DNA from: Nonomuraea guangzhouensis
GTDB taxonomy: Bacteria > Actinomycetota > Actinomycetes > Streptosporangiales > Streptosporangiaceae
NCBI RefSeq assembly: GCF_019396345.1
Contig: NZ_JAHKRM010000005.1
Span: 1 to 64,000 of the forward strand
Direction of reading: 5' to 3'
DNA: 64,000 nt
The notes below the pieces were generated by a model. That model was given only the letters and a program-made list of their open reading frames with translations. It did no database searches and was not told where the DNA came from. Positions 51,550 through 60,537 of this stretch are shown in pieces; the first letter of the stretch is position 1, and each line of letters begins with the position of its first letter. Position numbers and translations under genes: made by a program.

Positions 51550-52711
51550 CGGAGGACTTCTTTCAGGCGGTCGTTCGAAGGGGACGGGGGCCCGCCGTGT
51601 GCGGGCCCGGGGGAGGGGGCCGGCTGGGGGTCGGCTCAGCCGGGCGAACCCGGGCCCGGGTGATCCCAGGAGTCCCGGATGTTTACGGCAGTCCCATATG
51701 GCCCGTACATGCCATCGATGCTGACACGAACCTGCAAGTGCTGATGACACATCTCCGCAAAATTCCGCCCGGACCAGCCCCAAATGACCCGCTTTGTCGG
51801 AATTGAATGTGGGGGATAGGCGCCCGCACGCCCCGCCCAGCCCCAACCGCCCAGCCCAGCACCCGACCGAAACCCCGCCCGGCACCCACCCGACGCCCGC
51901 TCGACGCCGCGGCTGGCACGTGCGCACAGGGCGGCGGTTGCGCCCCTCCCGCCCCGGCCTGTCGGACGCGGTGACGGCCTGCTCGCCAGCCGGTGTCCCG
52001 GCCGTCACCGGCCTGGACCGCGCACCTCAGACCGTTCACGCCGCCCAGCGGGATGACCTGCCCGTCTCACCATCCGGCAGGGCGACCCTCCTCGACGACC
52101 ACCCGCCCCACGGCGCCTACAACCTGGCCGGCGCCGTCGCCGTCGTCCACCACGCCGACCACCGCCAAGCCTTCGGTGCCCCAGCCCGCCTCCCCGCGCC
52201 CGGCGGCCGCCGGGCGGTGATCGGGCCGGGCAAGGACTGCTCGACCCTCGCCCACACCCTCACGCTCGCCGACCGGACCGTCACACCGGCCAGGCCGTCA
52301 CACCCTCCGGCTCGCCGGCCGGGCCATCTGCCGCACGTCCCCGACGCGCTGCGGTCGCGTGCGGCGACCGATGACCGCAGCGCGGGGATGCCCGCCATGG
52401 ACCCGGCCACGCCGTGGCCGGAGATCGCCCGGGTGGCTGGAGTACGGCAGCTGGGCTTCAGCGCCGAGACGGCCCTGGGTCGGCACGCTCAACTGGCCGT
52501 TCCCGACGAGGCGTTACCTGGACGCGTTACCACGACGACGATGACGCGACGCGCTGCCCAGGCGCGCTACCCGGACGCGCTACCCAGGCGCCGCTACGCG
52601 CCTGCTGCTCCTGCGCCGCTGCACGCTGGTCCGGGGCGAACCCCGATGATGACTCTCCTACGGGACACGGTCAAAGGCCCGGCTACCCGCCGCGGGCGTG
52701 AGGGCCGCGGC
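51550..52711. other. Decayed region without an intact gene
   Basis: About 1.16 kb with no convincing gene. Long GC-driven frames are open but have no ribosome site or recognisable domain. It includes a 43-nt near-copy (52331-52373) of part of the small gene at 12463, and a cluster of short direct repeats (GCGCTACCC/GGACGCG-type units, about 52508-52600). It separates the HypX-like operon from the peptide-utilisation block and looks like a site of gene loss. Confidence 0.6.
52331..52373 (+). pseudogene. Fragment related to the small gene at 12463
   Basis: This 43-nt stretch matches 12556-12598 with two mismatches and would encode PHVPDALRSRAATD. Nothing before or after it matches, so it is a gene scrap or a recombination relic. 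Confidence 0.45.
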
Positions 52712-53965
52712 TCAATCGCGGCGGATGAGTGATTCCAGGACGTCGATCCCGATCGGGATCGACTCCTCCCGCACCTCGAAGGTCGCACTGTGATGGGGAC
52801 CCGGGCTGCCGGCCCCGACCATCAGGTAGGCGCCCTGGCCGCCGCGTTCCTGCACATGCCGGATGAGCAGGTTGGCATCGTCGCTTCCCGCATAGGGCCG
52901 GGTCCGGATCACCTCCACGATGTCGGGGTGGGCCTTGGCCGCCTCGACGATGCGCTCGACCAGCTCCTCGTCGGGGGTCACGGTCGTGGAGCGGCCCATC
53001 ACGGCCAGCGCCGCCCCCACGCCCTGCGCGCGGGCCGCCCCTTCCACGATGGAGGCGATCCGGTCCACCAGCTCGTCGGCGACCTCGTCGACGGTGGCGC
53101 GCGCCTCGCACGTCATCACCGCCGTGGACGGCACGATGTTCACCCCGTCACCGGCGACGAGCGTGCCGACATTGAGCCGGGTGTCGGCGGAGCTGAAGCG
53201 CGGGATCGCCATGATGGCCAGCGCCGACATGGCGGCGGCCAGCAGCGCGTTGCGCCCGGTCTCCGGCGAGCCGGCGGCGTGGGAGGCCTCGCCGGTGAAG
53301 TCGACTTTCAGCTTGCGGGTGGCCAGGCCGCCGGTGAAGCTGCCCACGACCGAGCCGACGGCCATGTCGCCCGCCATGTGCACGGCGAGCATGGTGTCGA
53401 TGCCGTCGGCGACGCCAGCGTCGATCATCGTCTGCGCTCCCCGTACCCCCTCTTCGGCGGGCTGGAACAAGATCCGCAGCGAGCCCGCGAAGTCACGGTC
53501 GGCCAGACGGTGCAGCAGGCCCACGCCGATGGTGGCGTGCGCGTCATGGCCGCACGCGTGCATCGCGCCGTTGACCGAGGCGAAGCCGTGGGCGGCCGGG
53601 AAGTGCGCCGGATCGGCGGACTCGCGCATCGGCAGCGCGTCGATGTCGACCCGCAGACCCCATCGCGGGCCCGGCCGCAGCCCGGCCACGTCGACGACCA
53701 GCGCGGTGCCGTGCTTGCGGAAGTAGCGGGCGCGCTCGGCCGCGACGCCGGACTCGATCGCGCGAGCCTCCCATGCGTCGAGCGTGCGCGGCGAGGGGTA
53801 GTTCACCACGGGGGAGAGGTCGTGGGCGTCCTTTCCGGTCAAGACGGTCACCGGCAGGCCGTCGATGGCCTCGGTGATCCGGGCGGCCGTCCCGATCTCC
53901 AGGAACGCGGGTTCCGGATTCCGGTGCAGTTCTCGCCTGAACGCCTTGAGCTGCGCGAAGTCCAC
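52712..53965 (-). CDS. M20-family amidohydrolase (AbgA/AbgB-like)
   Basis: A 417-aa zinc hydrolase: WGLRVDIDALPMRES contains the first ligand Asp region, ACGHDAHATIGVGLLHRLA the His ligand, LFQPAEEGVRGAQTMIDAG the catalytic Glu pair, HMAGDMAVG and a final GPHHSATFEVREESIPIG His. This pattern fits p-aminobenzoyl-glutamate/N-acyl-amino-acid hydrolases. GTG 53965 has AGAGG 6 nt upstream. It lies 146 nt downstream of an Lrp gene and opposite a peptide ABC operon, so it probably trims imported peptides or N-acyl amino acids. Confidence 0.88.
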   Translation of the reverse strand: MDFAQLKAFRRELHRNPEPAFLEIGTAARITEAIDGLPVTVLTGKDAHDLSPVVNYPSPRTLDAWEARAIESGVAAERARYFRKHGTALVVDVAGLRPGPRWGLRVDIDALPMRESADPAHFPAAHGFASVNGAMHACGHDAHATIGVGLLHRLADRDFAGSLRILFQPAEEGVRGAQTMIDAGVADGIDTMLAVHMAGDMAVGSVVGSFTGGLATRKLKVDFTGEASHAAGSPETGRNALLAAAMSALAIMAIPRFSSADTRLNVGTLVAGDGVNIVPSTAVMTCEARATVDEVADELVDRIASIVEGAARAQGVGAALAVMGRSTTVTPDEELVERIVEAAKAHPDIVEVIRTRPYAGSDDANLLIRHVQERGGQGAYLMVGAGSPGPHHSATFEVREESIPIGIDVLESLIRRD

Positions 53966-54111
53966 GAGACCTCTTTCTCTTCCACGATGATCAGCGGCCC
54001 GGCGGGCGCCTCGCACATGCTAGGTACGGCGCCGCGAACCGGGGCCCACCGCGCGCGATCCTGCATGAAACACCAGATTTCCGCGCAGAGTCCGCATGAA
54101 GTCGCCCGGTG

Positions 54112-55134
54112 CTAGTCCTCGAACACCGGCTGTCCGCCGACCGGCACGTACCGAAGGCGCCGGCTGTCCAGGTCGAGGATGTAGCCCGTGCGCTTGGCGA
54201 TCCTTGGCACGATCCACCGGTCCTTGACCAGCACCTTCGGGAACGCCGAGGCGACCCGGCCCTCGATCTCGTCCAGCTCCTGCAGGTTGTGCAGCCACAG
54301 GAAGACCGCCAGGTTGGCCTCGCCGGTCACCGACGCGCACATCCGCACGTGGTTGAGCGAGCGCAGCGAGGCGACGAGGCGTTCCAGATCGTGGTGCTGG
54401 ACGTCGAGCCACAGCACCGCCGCCGCCGACCAGCCCATCAGGGTGTGCGCGAAGTCGACGCGCCATCTGACCCAGTTCGCCGCGAGCAGCGCGTCGATGT
54501 CGCGGGAGATCACCGTGATCGAGCGGCCCAGCTCACGCTGCATGTCGGCGGCGGTACGGCGTACGTCCGTGCTGAGCGCGGCGACGACGTCGCGGTAGGC
54601 GGGCTTGCGGTGTTCGGGCGGTTCGGAGGGCCGCAGCAGGCGCAACGCCTCGGCTTGGTCGTCGGAGAGCATGTTGAGCCGCCAGCCCGACCCTTCGAGG
54701 AAGATGCGCCGCAGGTAGTGGGTCCGGGTGCCGACGATGCCGGGGATCACGGCGATGTGCTCGTCGATGTAGCGATCCATGGACAGCAGGCTGTGCGTGG
54801 AGATCATGACGTACAGGTCGCGGGGACCCGAGGTGCAGTGCACGCTGAAGATCGGCCCCTGCCGGCCGAGCTCGGCGATCACGTCGGCGCGCCGGCCCGG
54901 GGTGCACCGGATCTCCACCAGCGCCGAGATCTCCCGCTCGGCCGAGCGCGGCCCGTCGCCCTCGAAGCAACTCGTCCACGCCTGCCGCTGCTGTGTGAGC
55001 GCCGACCAGCGGCGGGAGATCGTCGACGGGTCGACCCGCAAGATCCTGCCGAGATGGGCCCAGGAGACCCGCGGATGGATCTGCAGTGCGTTGATGATCT
55101 GAAAGTCGAGCCCGTCCACCATGCCGTCTATCAT
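54112..55134 (-). CDS. Lrp/AsnC-family regulator, tandem-domain
   Basis: A 340-aa protein with two Lrp units: HTH 1 VSWAHLGRILRVDPSTISRRWSAL (about 22-45) and a second degenerate HTH around TAADMQRELGRSITVISRDIDALL (about 195-220), each followed by a RAM-like domain. Start ATG 55134 is tentative (55122 and 55140 are in frame; no clear ribosome site). It is divergent from a peptide ABC importer and upstream of the M20 hydrolase, so it is the likely local regulator responding to an amino acid. Confidence 0.84.
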   Translation of the reverse strand: MIDGMVDGLDFQIINALQIHPRVSWAHLGRILRVDPSTISRRWSALTQQRQAWTSCFEGDGPRSAEREISALVEIRCTPGRRADVIAELGRQGPIFSVHCTSGPRDLYVMISTHSLLSMDRYIDEHIAVIPGIVGTRTHYLRRIFLEGSGWRLNMLSDDQAEALRLLRPSEPPEHRKPAYRDVVAALSTDVRRTAADMQRELGRSITVISRDIDALLAANWVRWRVDFAHTLMGWSAAAVLWLDVQHHDLERLVASLRSLNHVRMCASVTGEANLAVFLWLHNLQELDEIEGRVASAFPKVLVKDRWIVPRIAKRTGYILDLDSRRLRYVPVGGQPVFED

Positions 55135-55173
55135 GCACATAAAGGGACGATCTGCCCACAATCGTGCATATCC

Positions 55174-55206
55174 GTCGCGGGTGTCGCCACCTGAACACCC
55201 GGCGAC
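55174..55206. promoter_or_regulatory. Inverted repeat between Lrp and peptide ABC genes
   Basis: GTCGCGGGTGT (55174-55184) and ACACCCGGCGAC (55195-55206) are inverted copies apart from one extra base, separated by 10 bp. It lies in the 268-nt divergent region, 40 bp from the Lrp start, and is a plausible Lrp site. Confidence 0.45.
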
Positions 55207-55402
55207 CCGGCCGGCGGCAGGCGGCCTTCCAGAGTTCGCCCACTGTTCCTCTTTTGGCAGTGAGACGGACTTGCCGGGCAGGATCGTGCGGGCCAAGCGC
55301 CCCAGCGTCCAATTCCTTGCGCGGTGACCCTCAAAAGGCCTCTGACCGGCGCACACGACTAGGCTCGGCGCCATTCTTTCCGCGGTTGCACCTGGAGGAT
55401 TG

Positions 55403-56941
55403 GTGTTTCGCAAAACGATTCTTGTGCTGACGGCCATGGCCGCGGCGGGACTGGGCGCGGTCAGCTGCGGCACGGCCGCAGGCACCACCGACGCCGCCAA
55501 CATGTCCCTCAACACCGATCCCGCCACCTTCGACCCAGCACTGGCCAAGGGCGGCGACGACTTCACCATGGCCCGCCTGCTGTTCGACACCGTCGTACGC
55601 AAAGACTCAGGCAACGCCCTGGCCGGCGGCATCGCCTCCTCCTGGAAGGCCCAGGACGCCGCGCACTACACCTTCACCATCCGCAGCGGACTGACCTGCT
55701 CCGACAAGACCCCCATCACACCGTCCGTGGTCGCGGCCTCCCTGACCCGATTCGCGGCCAAGGAGACCGGCTCCTCCGCCCGCACCCTCACCCTCGGACC
55801 GGCCACCGCCACCTTCACCGCCGACGACACAGCAGGCACCGTACAAGCCACACTGTCGGCCCCCTGGTCGGACTTCCTCACCGGACTCACCCTGCCCCAG
55901 GCCGGCATCATCTGCCCGGCAGGCCTCAAAGACGCCAAAGCCCTCGCCGCGGGCAAAGTCACCGGCGCCTTCTCCGGCCCCTACACCCTGACCGCCTCAC
56001 AGCCCGCCGTGTCCTACCAGCTCACCCTGCGCGACGACTACAAGGCCTGGCCCACCTTCGCCAAACCCCTGGATGGCGAACCCGCCAAACAGCTCAACCT
56101 CACCCCCATCACCGACTACGCCACCATCGCCACCCAACTGCTGGCCGGCAGCCTGGACGTCGGCGTGATCATCGACGAGAACGTCGCCCGCTTCGACGGC
56201 AACGCCTCCTTCACCACCTCCAGCACCTCCAACACCACCACCTACCTGCTGTTCAACGAACGCCCCGGCACCGTCTTCGCCGACCGGCCGGACCTGCGCG
56301 CCGCCGTCGCCCAGGCCATCGACCCCCAAGCCTTCAGCGACATCATCAGCGGCAAACGCGGCAGCACCATCCTGTCGGTCGGATCAGCCAAACTCGCCTG
56401 CGCCAACACCGACAAAGCCCTGCTGAAGACCCCCGACCCGGCCGCCGCCAAGAAACTCGCCGGAGTCCGCTTCCGCATCGTCGGCACCACCCTGCTCCAA
56501 GGCGGCAACGACTACATCGCCGAAGCCCTGCGCAACGCCGGCGCCGACGTCAAAGTCGACTCCCTCGACAACGCCAACTGGGCCACCCTGACCACCGCCG
56601 GCGGCAAGGACTGGGACATCAACGTCCAAGGCGACAACAACCAGATGGGCACCCTCACCTCCTCCCTGCTGCGCGTCATGGGCCCCGCCACCGAGGACGG
56701 CGGCCGCAACAAGACCGGGCAGATCAACAAGGAGGGCTACGGCTTCGTCACCAAGGCCATGGGGGAGATCGACCGCGACGCACAATGCGCCGCCCTGCAG
56801 TCCGCGCAGAAATCCTTCCTGCAGCGCGTCGACGCCATCCCGCTGTCGACCCTGCCCAACACCACCGTCGTCGCCAAGGGATTCAGCATCCGCACCTTCG
56901 ACGAATACCTCGACCCCGCCACCCTCCGCATCGTCAAGTAG
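55403..56941 (+). CDS. Peptide/solute ABC transporter substrate-binding lipoprotein
   Basis: A 512-aa DppA/OppA-type (SBP_bac_5) lipoprotein. The signal peptide ends LGAVSCG (lipobox VSC), followed by NMSLNTDPATFDPALAKGGDDF and FTIRSGLTCSDKTPITPSVVAASLTRF, the conserved first-domain pattern. GTG 55403 is preferred because GGAGG is 5 nt upstream; TTG 55400 is too close. First gene of a five-gene operon. The ligand is a peptide or similar solute. Confidence 0.88.
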   Translation: MFRKTILVLTAMAAAGLGAVSCGTAAGTTDAANMSLNTDPATFDPALAKGGDDFTMARLLFDTVVRKDSGNALAGGIASSWKAQDAAHYTFTIRSGLTCSDKTPITPSVVAASLTRFAAKETGSSARTLTLGPATATFTADDTAGTVQATLSAPWSDFLTGLTLPQAGIICPAGLKDAKALAAGKVTGAFSGPYTLTASQPAVSYQLTLRDDYKAWPTFAKPLDGEPAKQLNLTPITDYATIATQLLAGSLDVGVIIDENVARFDGNASFTTSSTSNTTTYLLFNERPGTVFADRPDLRAAVAQAIDPQAFSDIISGKRGSTILSVGSAKLACANTDKALLKTPDPAAAKKLAGVRFRIVGTTLLQGGNDYIAEALRNAGADVKVDSLDNANWATLTTAGGKDWDINVQGDNNQMGTLTSSLLRVMGPATEDGGRNKTGQINKEGYGFVTKAMGEIDRDAQCAALQSAQKSFLQRVDAIPLSTLPNTTVVAKGFSIRTFDEYLDPATLRIVK

Positions 56942-56989
56942 CCCGTCACCACCCAGCCCATCGTCCAACAGCCAGAAGGCGCCCCAGTC

Positions 56990-58045
56990 ATGGCCTCACT
57001 CACATCCCCGCACGCTCCAGGCGCCCCGCCGCCGGAGCCCCCCACCGGATCCCGGTCAAAGCGGCTGCGGATCTCCTCCGCCTGGCTGCGGTTCGCCGTG
57101 CGGCGCCTGGCCAGCCTCGTGGCGATCTTCGCCGCGCTGCTCATCGTGTCGTTCCTGATCGTCCAGCTCATCCCCGGCGACCCGGCCGTCGGCATCGCCG
57201 GAGCCAACGCCGACCTCGCCGACATCCAGCGCGTCAGAACCGAACTCGGCCTCGACCGCCCCCTCTGGCCCCGATTCCTCGACCACGTCAGCGGAGTCCT
57301 GACCGGCGACCTCGGCACCTCCTTCATGTACCGCCAGCCGGTCGAGACCATCATCTCCAACCGGCTGCCCTTCACCGCGACCATCGCCACCACCGCGATG
57401 CTCGCCGTCCTGCTCATCTCCATCCCCCTGGGCATGCTCATCGGCGTCCTCACCCGCGGCGGCCGTCGCAAATGGCTCGACGTCGCCTTCGGCATGCTCA
57501 CCGGCTTCCTCGACTCCATCCCCGGCTACATCATGGCCTCCTTCCTGGTCGTGATGTTCGCCCTCGGCATCGGCCTGCTCCCGCTCTTCCCACCCGCCTA
57601 CACCCCCCGCTTCGGAGCGGCCTCGTTCGTCCTGCCCGTCGCGGCCATCGCCATCGGCCCGATCTGCACCATCTCCCGCGTCGTCCGCCGAGAAACAGCC
57701 GTCGTCCTCGACACCGACTACATGCGCACCGCCCGAGGCTGGCGCCTGCCCGCCCTGCGACGCCACCTGCGCTGGGCACTACCGAACCTGCTCACCACCA
57801 CCCTCACCCTCAGCGGACTCATCCTCACCGGCATGATCGGCGGCGCCATCATCATCGAATCGGTGTTCGCCCTCCCCGGCCTCGGCAGCGGCATCATCAA
57901 GGCCATCCTCGACCGCGACTATCCCGTCATCCAAGGCATGGTCCTGGTCATCGGCATGATCGCGGCACTCGTCAACCTCCTCGTCGACATCCTGCTCGGC
58001 CTCATCGACCCACGGACCCTCGGAGGACCCCATGTCTCCGCATAA
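56990..58045 (+). CDS. Peptide ABC transporter permease (DppB/OppB-like)
   Basis: A 351-aa membrane protein with a proline-rich cytoplasmic N-terminus (1-25) and six predicted helices. LIVSFLIVQLIPGDPAV and the conserved EAA-type loop DYMRTARGWRLPALRRHLRWALPN place it in the DppB group. Its end overlaps the next gene by 14 nt. Confidence 0.92.
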   Translation: MASLTSPHAPGAPPPEPPTGSRSKRLRISSAWLRFAVRRLASLVAIFAALLIVSFLIVQLIPGDPAVGIAGANADLADIQRVRTELGLDRPLWPRFLDHVSGVLTGDLGTSFMYRQPVETIISNRLPFTATIATTAMLAVLLISIPLGMLIGVLTRGGRRKWLDVAFGMLTGFLDSIPGYIMASFLVVMFALGIGLLPLFPPAYTPRFGAASFVLPVAAIAIGPICTISRVVRRETAVVLDTDYMRTARGWRLPALRRHLRWALPNLLTTTLTLSGLILTGMIGGAIIIESVFALPGLGSGIIKAILDRDYPVIQGMVLVIGMIAALVNLLVDILLGLIDPRTLGGPHVSA

Positions 58046-59735
58046 CCGGTCCCGCTGGAACCCCGGCCTCATCCTCGGCCTGGCCCTGCTCGCCCTCATC
58101 GTCGCCATCGCCGCACTGGCCCCCCTCCTGTTCACCACCCCGGCCAACGCACTCGGCCCCAGACTCGCCCCACCCTCACCCGAGCACTGGCTCGGCACCG
58201 ACGCCGCCGGCCACGACGTCCTGCTCCGCAGCCTCGTCGCCACCCGCCTCACCCTGCTCCTCACCGCCGGAGCCACCGCCATAGCCGTCATCACCGGCAT
58301 CATCCTCGGCACCGGCGTCTGGCTCGTACGACCCTGGGCCAGAGAGATCTTCCTGCGCGTCATCGACGCGATGGTCGCCTTCCCCGGACTCCTGCTCGCC
58401 CTCGTCGTCGCCGCCGTACTCGGCGCCGGCGGCTCCTCAGCACTCATCGCCATCGGCCTGTCCGGCATCCCCTACTTCGCCCGCCTCACCGCCAACCTCG
58501 CCGCGAAAATCTCCCAACAGGAGTACGTCTCCACCGCCCGCCTCCTCGGCGTCAGCCACAGCCGCATCGCCACCCGGCACATGCTGCCCAACATGGCCGA
58601 ACCCCTGCTCGTCCTGGCCGCATCGACCTTCGCGGCCACCCTCACCGCCATCTCCGCCCTGTCCTTCGTCGGACTCGGCGTCCAGTCACCCGCCTACGAC
58701 TGGGGCAAACTCCTCAACGAAGCCCTGCCCTCCCTCCTGGCCAACCGGCCCTACCAAATGGCCGGCCCCGCCGCCCTCATCGTCGTGACCGGCCTGGCCG
58801 CCGTCCTCATCGGCGACGGCCTCGCCGGCGCGGCGAACCCACGAGCACACCACACACCCAGCAAGACCCGGCCACACCCCACCACACCCGACCAAACGCC
58901 ACCCCCCAGCGACGAACACCTCGCCGACATCCGCGACCTGTGGATCCACTCCGGCGACACACCCCTGGTCAAAGGCATCACCTTCACCATCAGACACGGC
59001 GAGATCCTCGGCATCGTCGGCGAAAGCGGTTCCGGCAAAACCCTCACCGCCATGGCCCTGGCCCAACTCCTGCCCGACGGCCTCACCCCCACCGCCACCC
59101 GCATGTCCATCAGCGACCTGGACCTGCGCCGCCCCGCACCCCCCACCGCCATGACCGACGCCATCAGCCTCATCTACCAAGACCCCGGCTCCACCTTCAA
59201 CCCCGCCCTGCGCATGGGCACCCAGCTCACCGAAGTACTACGCACCCACAAACGCCTGGGCACCCGAGCAGCCACCCAGCGCGTCCTCGACGCCCTGCGC
59301 ACCGTCCACATGAGCAGACCCGAACACCGCCTGAAACAACACCCCCACGAACTGTCAGGCGGCATGCGGCAACGCGCCATGATCGCCACCGCCCTGACCG
59401 TCCAGCCACGCCTGATCATCGCCGACGAACCCACCACAGCCCTCGACGTCACCGTCCAAGCCGAAATCCTGCGCGAACTCAAACGCGTCAACAACGAATA
59501 CAACGCCTCGATCATGTTCATCTCCCACGACATCGGCGTCGTACGCGCACTCTGCGACCGCGTCATCGTCATGTACCACGGCGAGATCGTCGAACAGATC
59601 GCCGCCCGCGACCTCACCGTCGAATCCGCCCAACACCCCTACACCCGAGCACTCCTGCACGCCACCCCCGACATCGACGGCCCCGCAGGCGAGAAGCCCA
59701 CCCCGCAGCCCGCGCAGGAGCACACCCATGGATGA
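58032..59735 (+). CDS. Fused peptide ABC permease (DppC-like) and ATPase (DppD-like)
   Basis: A 567-aa two-domain protein. Residues 1-270 form a DppC-type permease (LGTDAAGHDVLLRSLVATR; EAA loop QQEYVSTARLLGVSHSRIATRHMLPN). A Pro/Thr-rich linker (about 272-296) joins it to an ATPase with GESGSGKT, a Q-loop YQDPGSTFNPALR, signature LSGGMRQRAMIA, Walker B LIIADEPTTALD and ISHD. The fusion fixes permease-ATPase stoichiometry. No frameshift signs are visible; the frame is continuous. Confidence 0.9.
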   Translation: MSPHNRSRWNPGLILGLALLALIVAIAALAPLLFTTPANALGPRLAPPSPEHWLGTDAAGHDVLLRSLVATRLTLLLTAGATAIAVITGIILGTGVWLVRPWAREIFLRVIDAMVAFPGLLLALVVAAVLGAGGSSALIAIGLSGIPYFARLTANLAAKISQQEYVSTARLLGVSHSRIATRHMLPNMAEPLLVLAASTFAATLTAISALSFVGLGVQSPAYDWGKLLNEALPSLLANRPYQMAGPAALIVVTGLAAVLIGDGLAGAANPRAHHTPSKTRPHPTTPDQTPPPSDEHLADIRDLWIHSGDTPLVKGITFTIRHGEILGIVGESGSGKTLTAMALAQLLPDGLTPTATRMSISDLDLRRPAPPTAMTDAISLIYQDPGSTFNPALRMGTQLTEVLRTHKRLGTRAATQRVLDALRTVHMSRPEHRLKQHPHELSGGMRQRAMIATALTVQPRLIIADEPTTALDVTVQAEILRELKRVNNEYNASIMFISHDIGVVRALCDRVIVMYHGEIVEQIAARDLTVESAQHPYTRALLHATPDIDGPAGEKPTPQPAQEHTHG

Positions 59736-60537
59736 CCAGATCGCCGTCCAGGTCAGCGACCTCCAAGCCGGCTACGGCTGGGGCAGAACCGCCACCCCCA
59801 TCCTGCACGGCATCACCATGAACGTCGCCCGAGGCACCACCGTCGGCATCGTCGGCGAATCAGGCTCCGGCAAATCCACCCTCGCCAAAGCACTCGTCGG
59901 CATCGTCCGCCCCACCGCCGGCAGCGTCACCATCGGCGGCGTCCACGTCTCCACCGCACGAGGCGCCGACCGCCAAGCGATGCGACGCAAAGTCCAGATG
60001 ATCCCCCAGGACCCCTACTCCTCACTCGACCCCCGCCGCACCATCGGCCAAGCACTCGCCGAAGCCCTCGACCCCCGCCGCGCGAACGTCACCAAGCACA
60101 CCGACGAGATCGTCCACTGGCTCGAAACCGTCAAAATGCCCGCCGACACCATCAACCGCTACCCCCACCAGTGCTCCGGAGGACAACGCCAGCGCATCGC
60201 CATCGCCCGAGGCCTGATGATCCACCCCGAAGTCGTCATCGCCGACGAGATCACCTCCGCACTCGACGTCTCCGTCCAAGCCGAGATCCTCAACCTCCTG
60301 GCCAAACTACGCCGCGAACTCAACCTGACCATGGTGTTCATCTCCCACAACCTCGCCGTCGTCCGCCACGTCAGCGACGACGTCGTCGTCCTCTACAACG
60401 GCGACATCGTCGAACAAGCCCCAGCCGCCGACCTCTACCAACACCCCCAACACCCCTACACCCGCACCCTGCTCGACTCGGTCCCCGGCGCACCAGGCTT
60501 CACCCTCGAACACCACCCGCGGAAGGACGCTGCGTGA
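59728..60537 (+). CDS. Peptide ABC transporter ATP-binding protein (DppF-like)
   Basis: A 269-aa ATPase with GESGSGKST, Q-loop IPQDPYSSLDPRRTIGQAL, signature CSGGQRQRIAIA (Cys for the usual Leu), Walker B VVIADEITSALD (Ile for Pro) and ISHNLAVVRHV. It has the C-terminal HPYTRTLLDSVPG segment typical of oligopeptide ATPases. It overlaps the fusion gene by 8 nt and the amidohydrolase gene by 4 nt. Confidence 0.92.
   Translation: MDDQIAVQVSDLQAGYGWGRTATPILHGITMNVARGTTVGIVGESGSGKSTLAKALVGIVRPTAGSVTIGGVHVSTARGADRQAMRRKVQMIPQDPYSSLDPRRTIGQALAEALDPRRANVTKHTDEIVHWLETVKMPADTINRYPHQCSGGQRQRIAIARGLMIHPEVVIADEITSALDVSVQAEILNLLAKLRRELNLTMVFISHNLAVVRHVSDDVVVLYNGDIVEQAPAADLYQHPQHPYTRTLLDSVPGAPGFTLEHHPRKDAA

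Noticed and set aside
49852..51663. A 603-codon plus-strand open frame opposite the HypX-like gene
   Set aside because: His/Arg/Pro-rich translation with no family match; the minus-strand HypX homology explains the region.
52508..52600. Short repeats (GCGCTACCC/GGACGCG-type units) considered as a CRISPR-like or functional array
   Set aside because: Units are short, irregular and not separated by unique spacers; better explained as simple repeat drift in decayed DNA.
51794..52732. A 312-codon plus-strand open frame in the gene-poor region
   Set aside because: Starts without ribosome site, contains short repeats and no conserved domain; judged non-coding apart from the 43-nt scrap.
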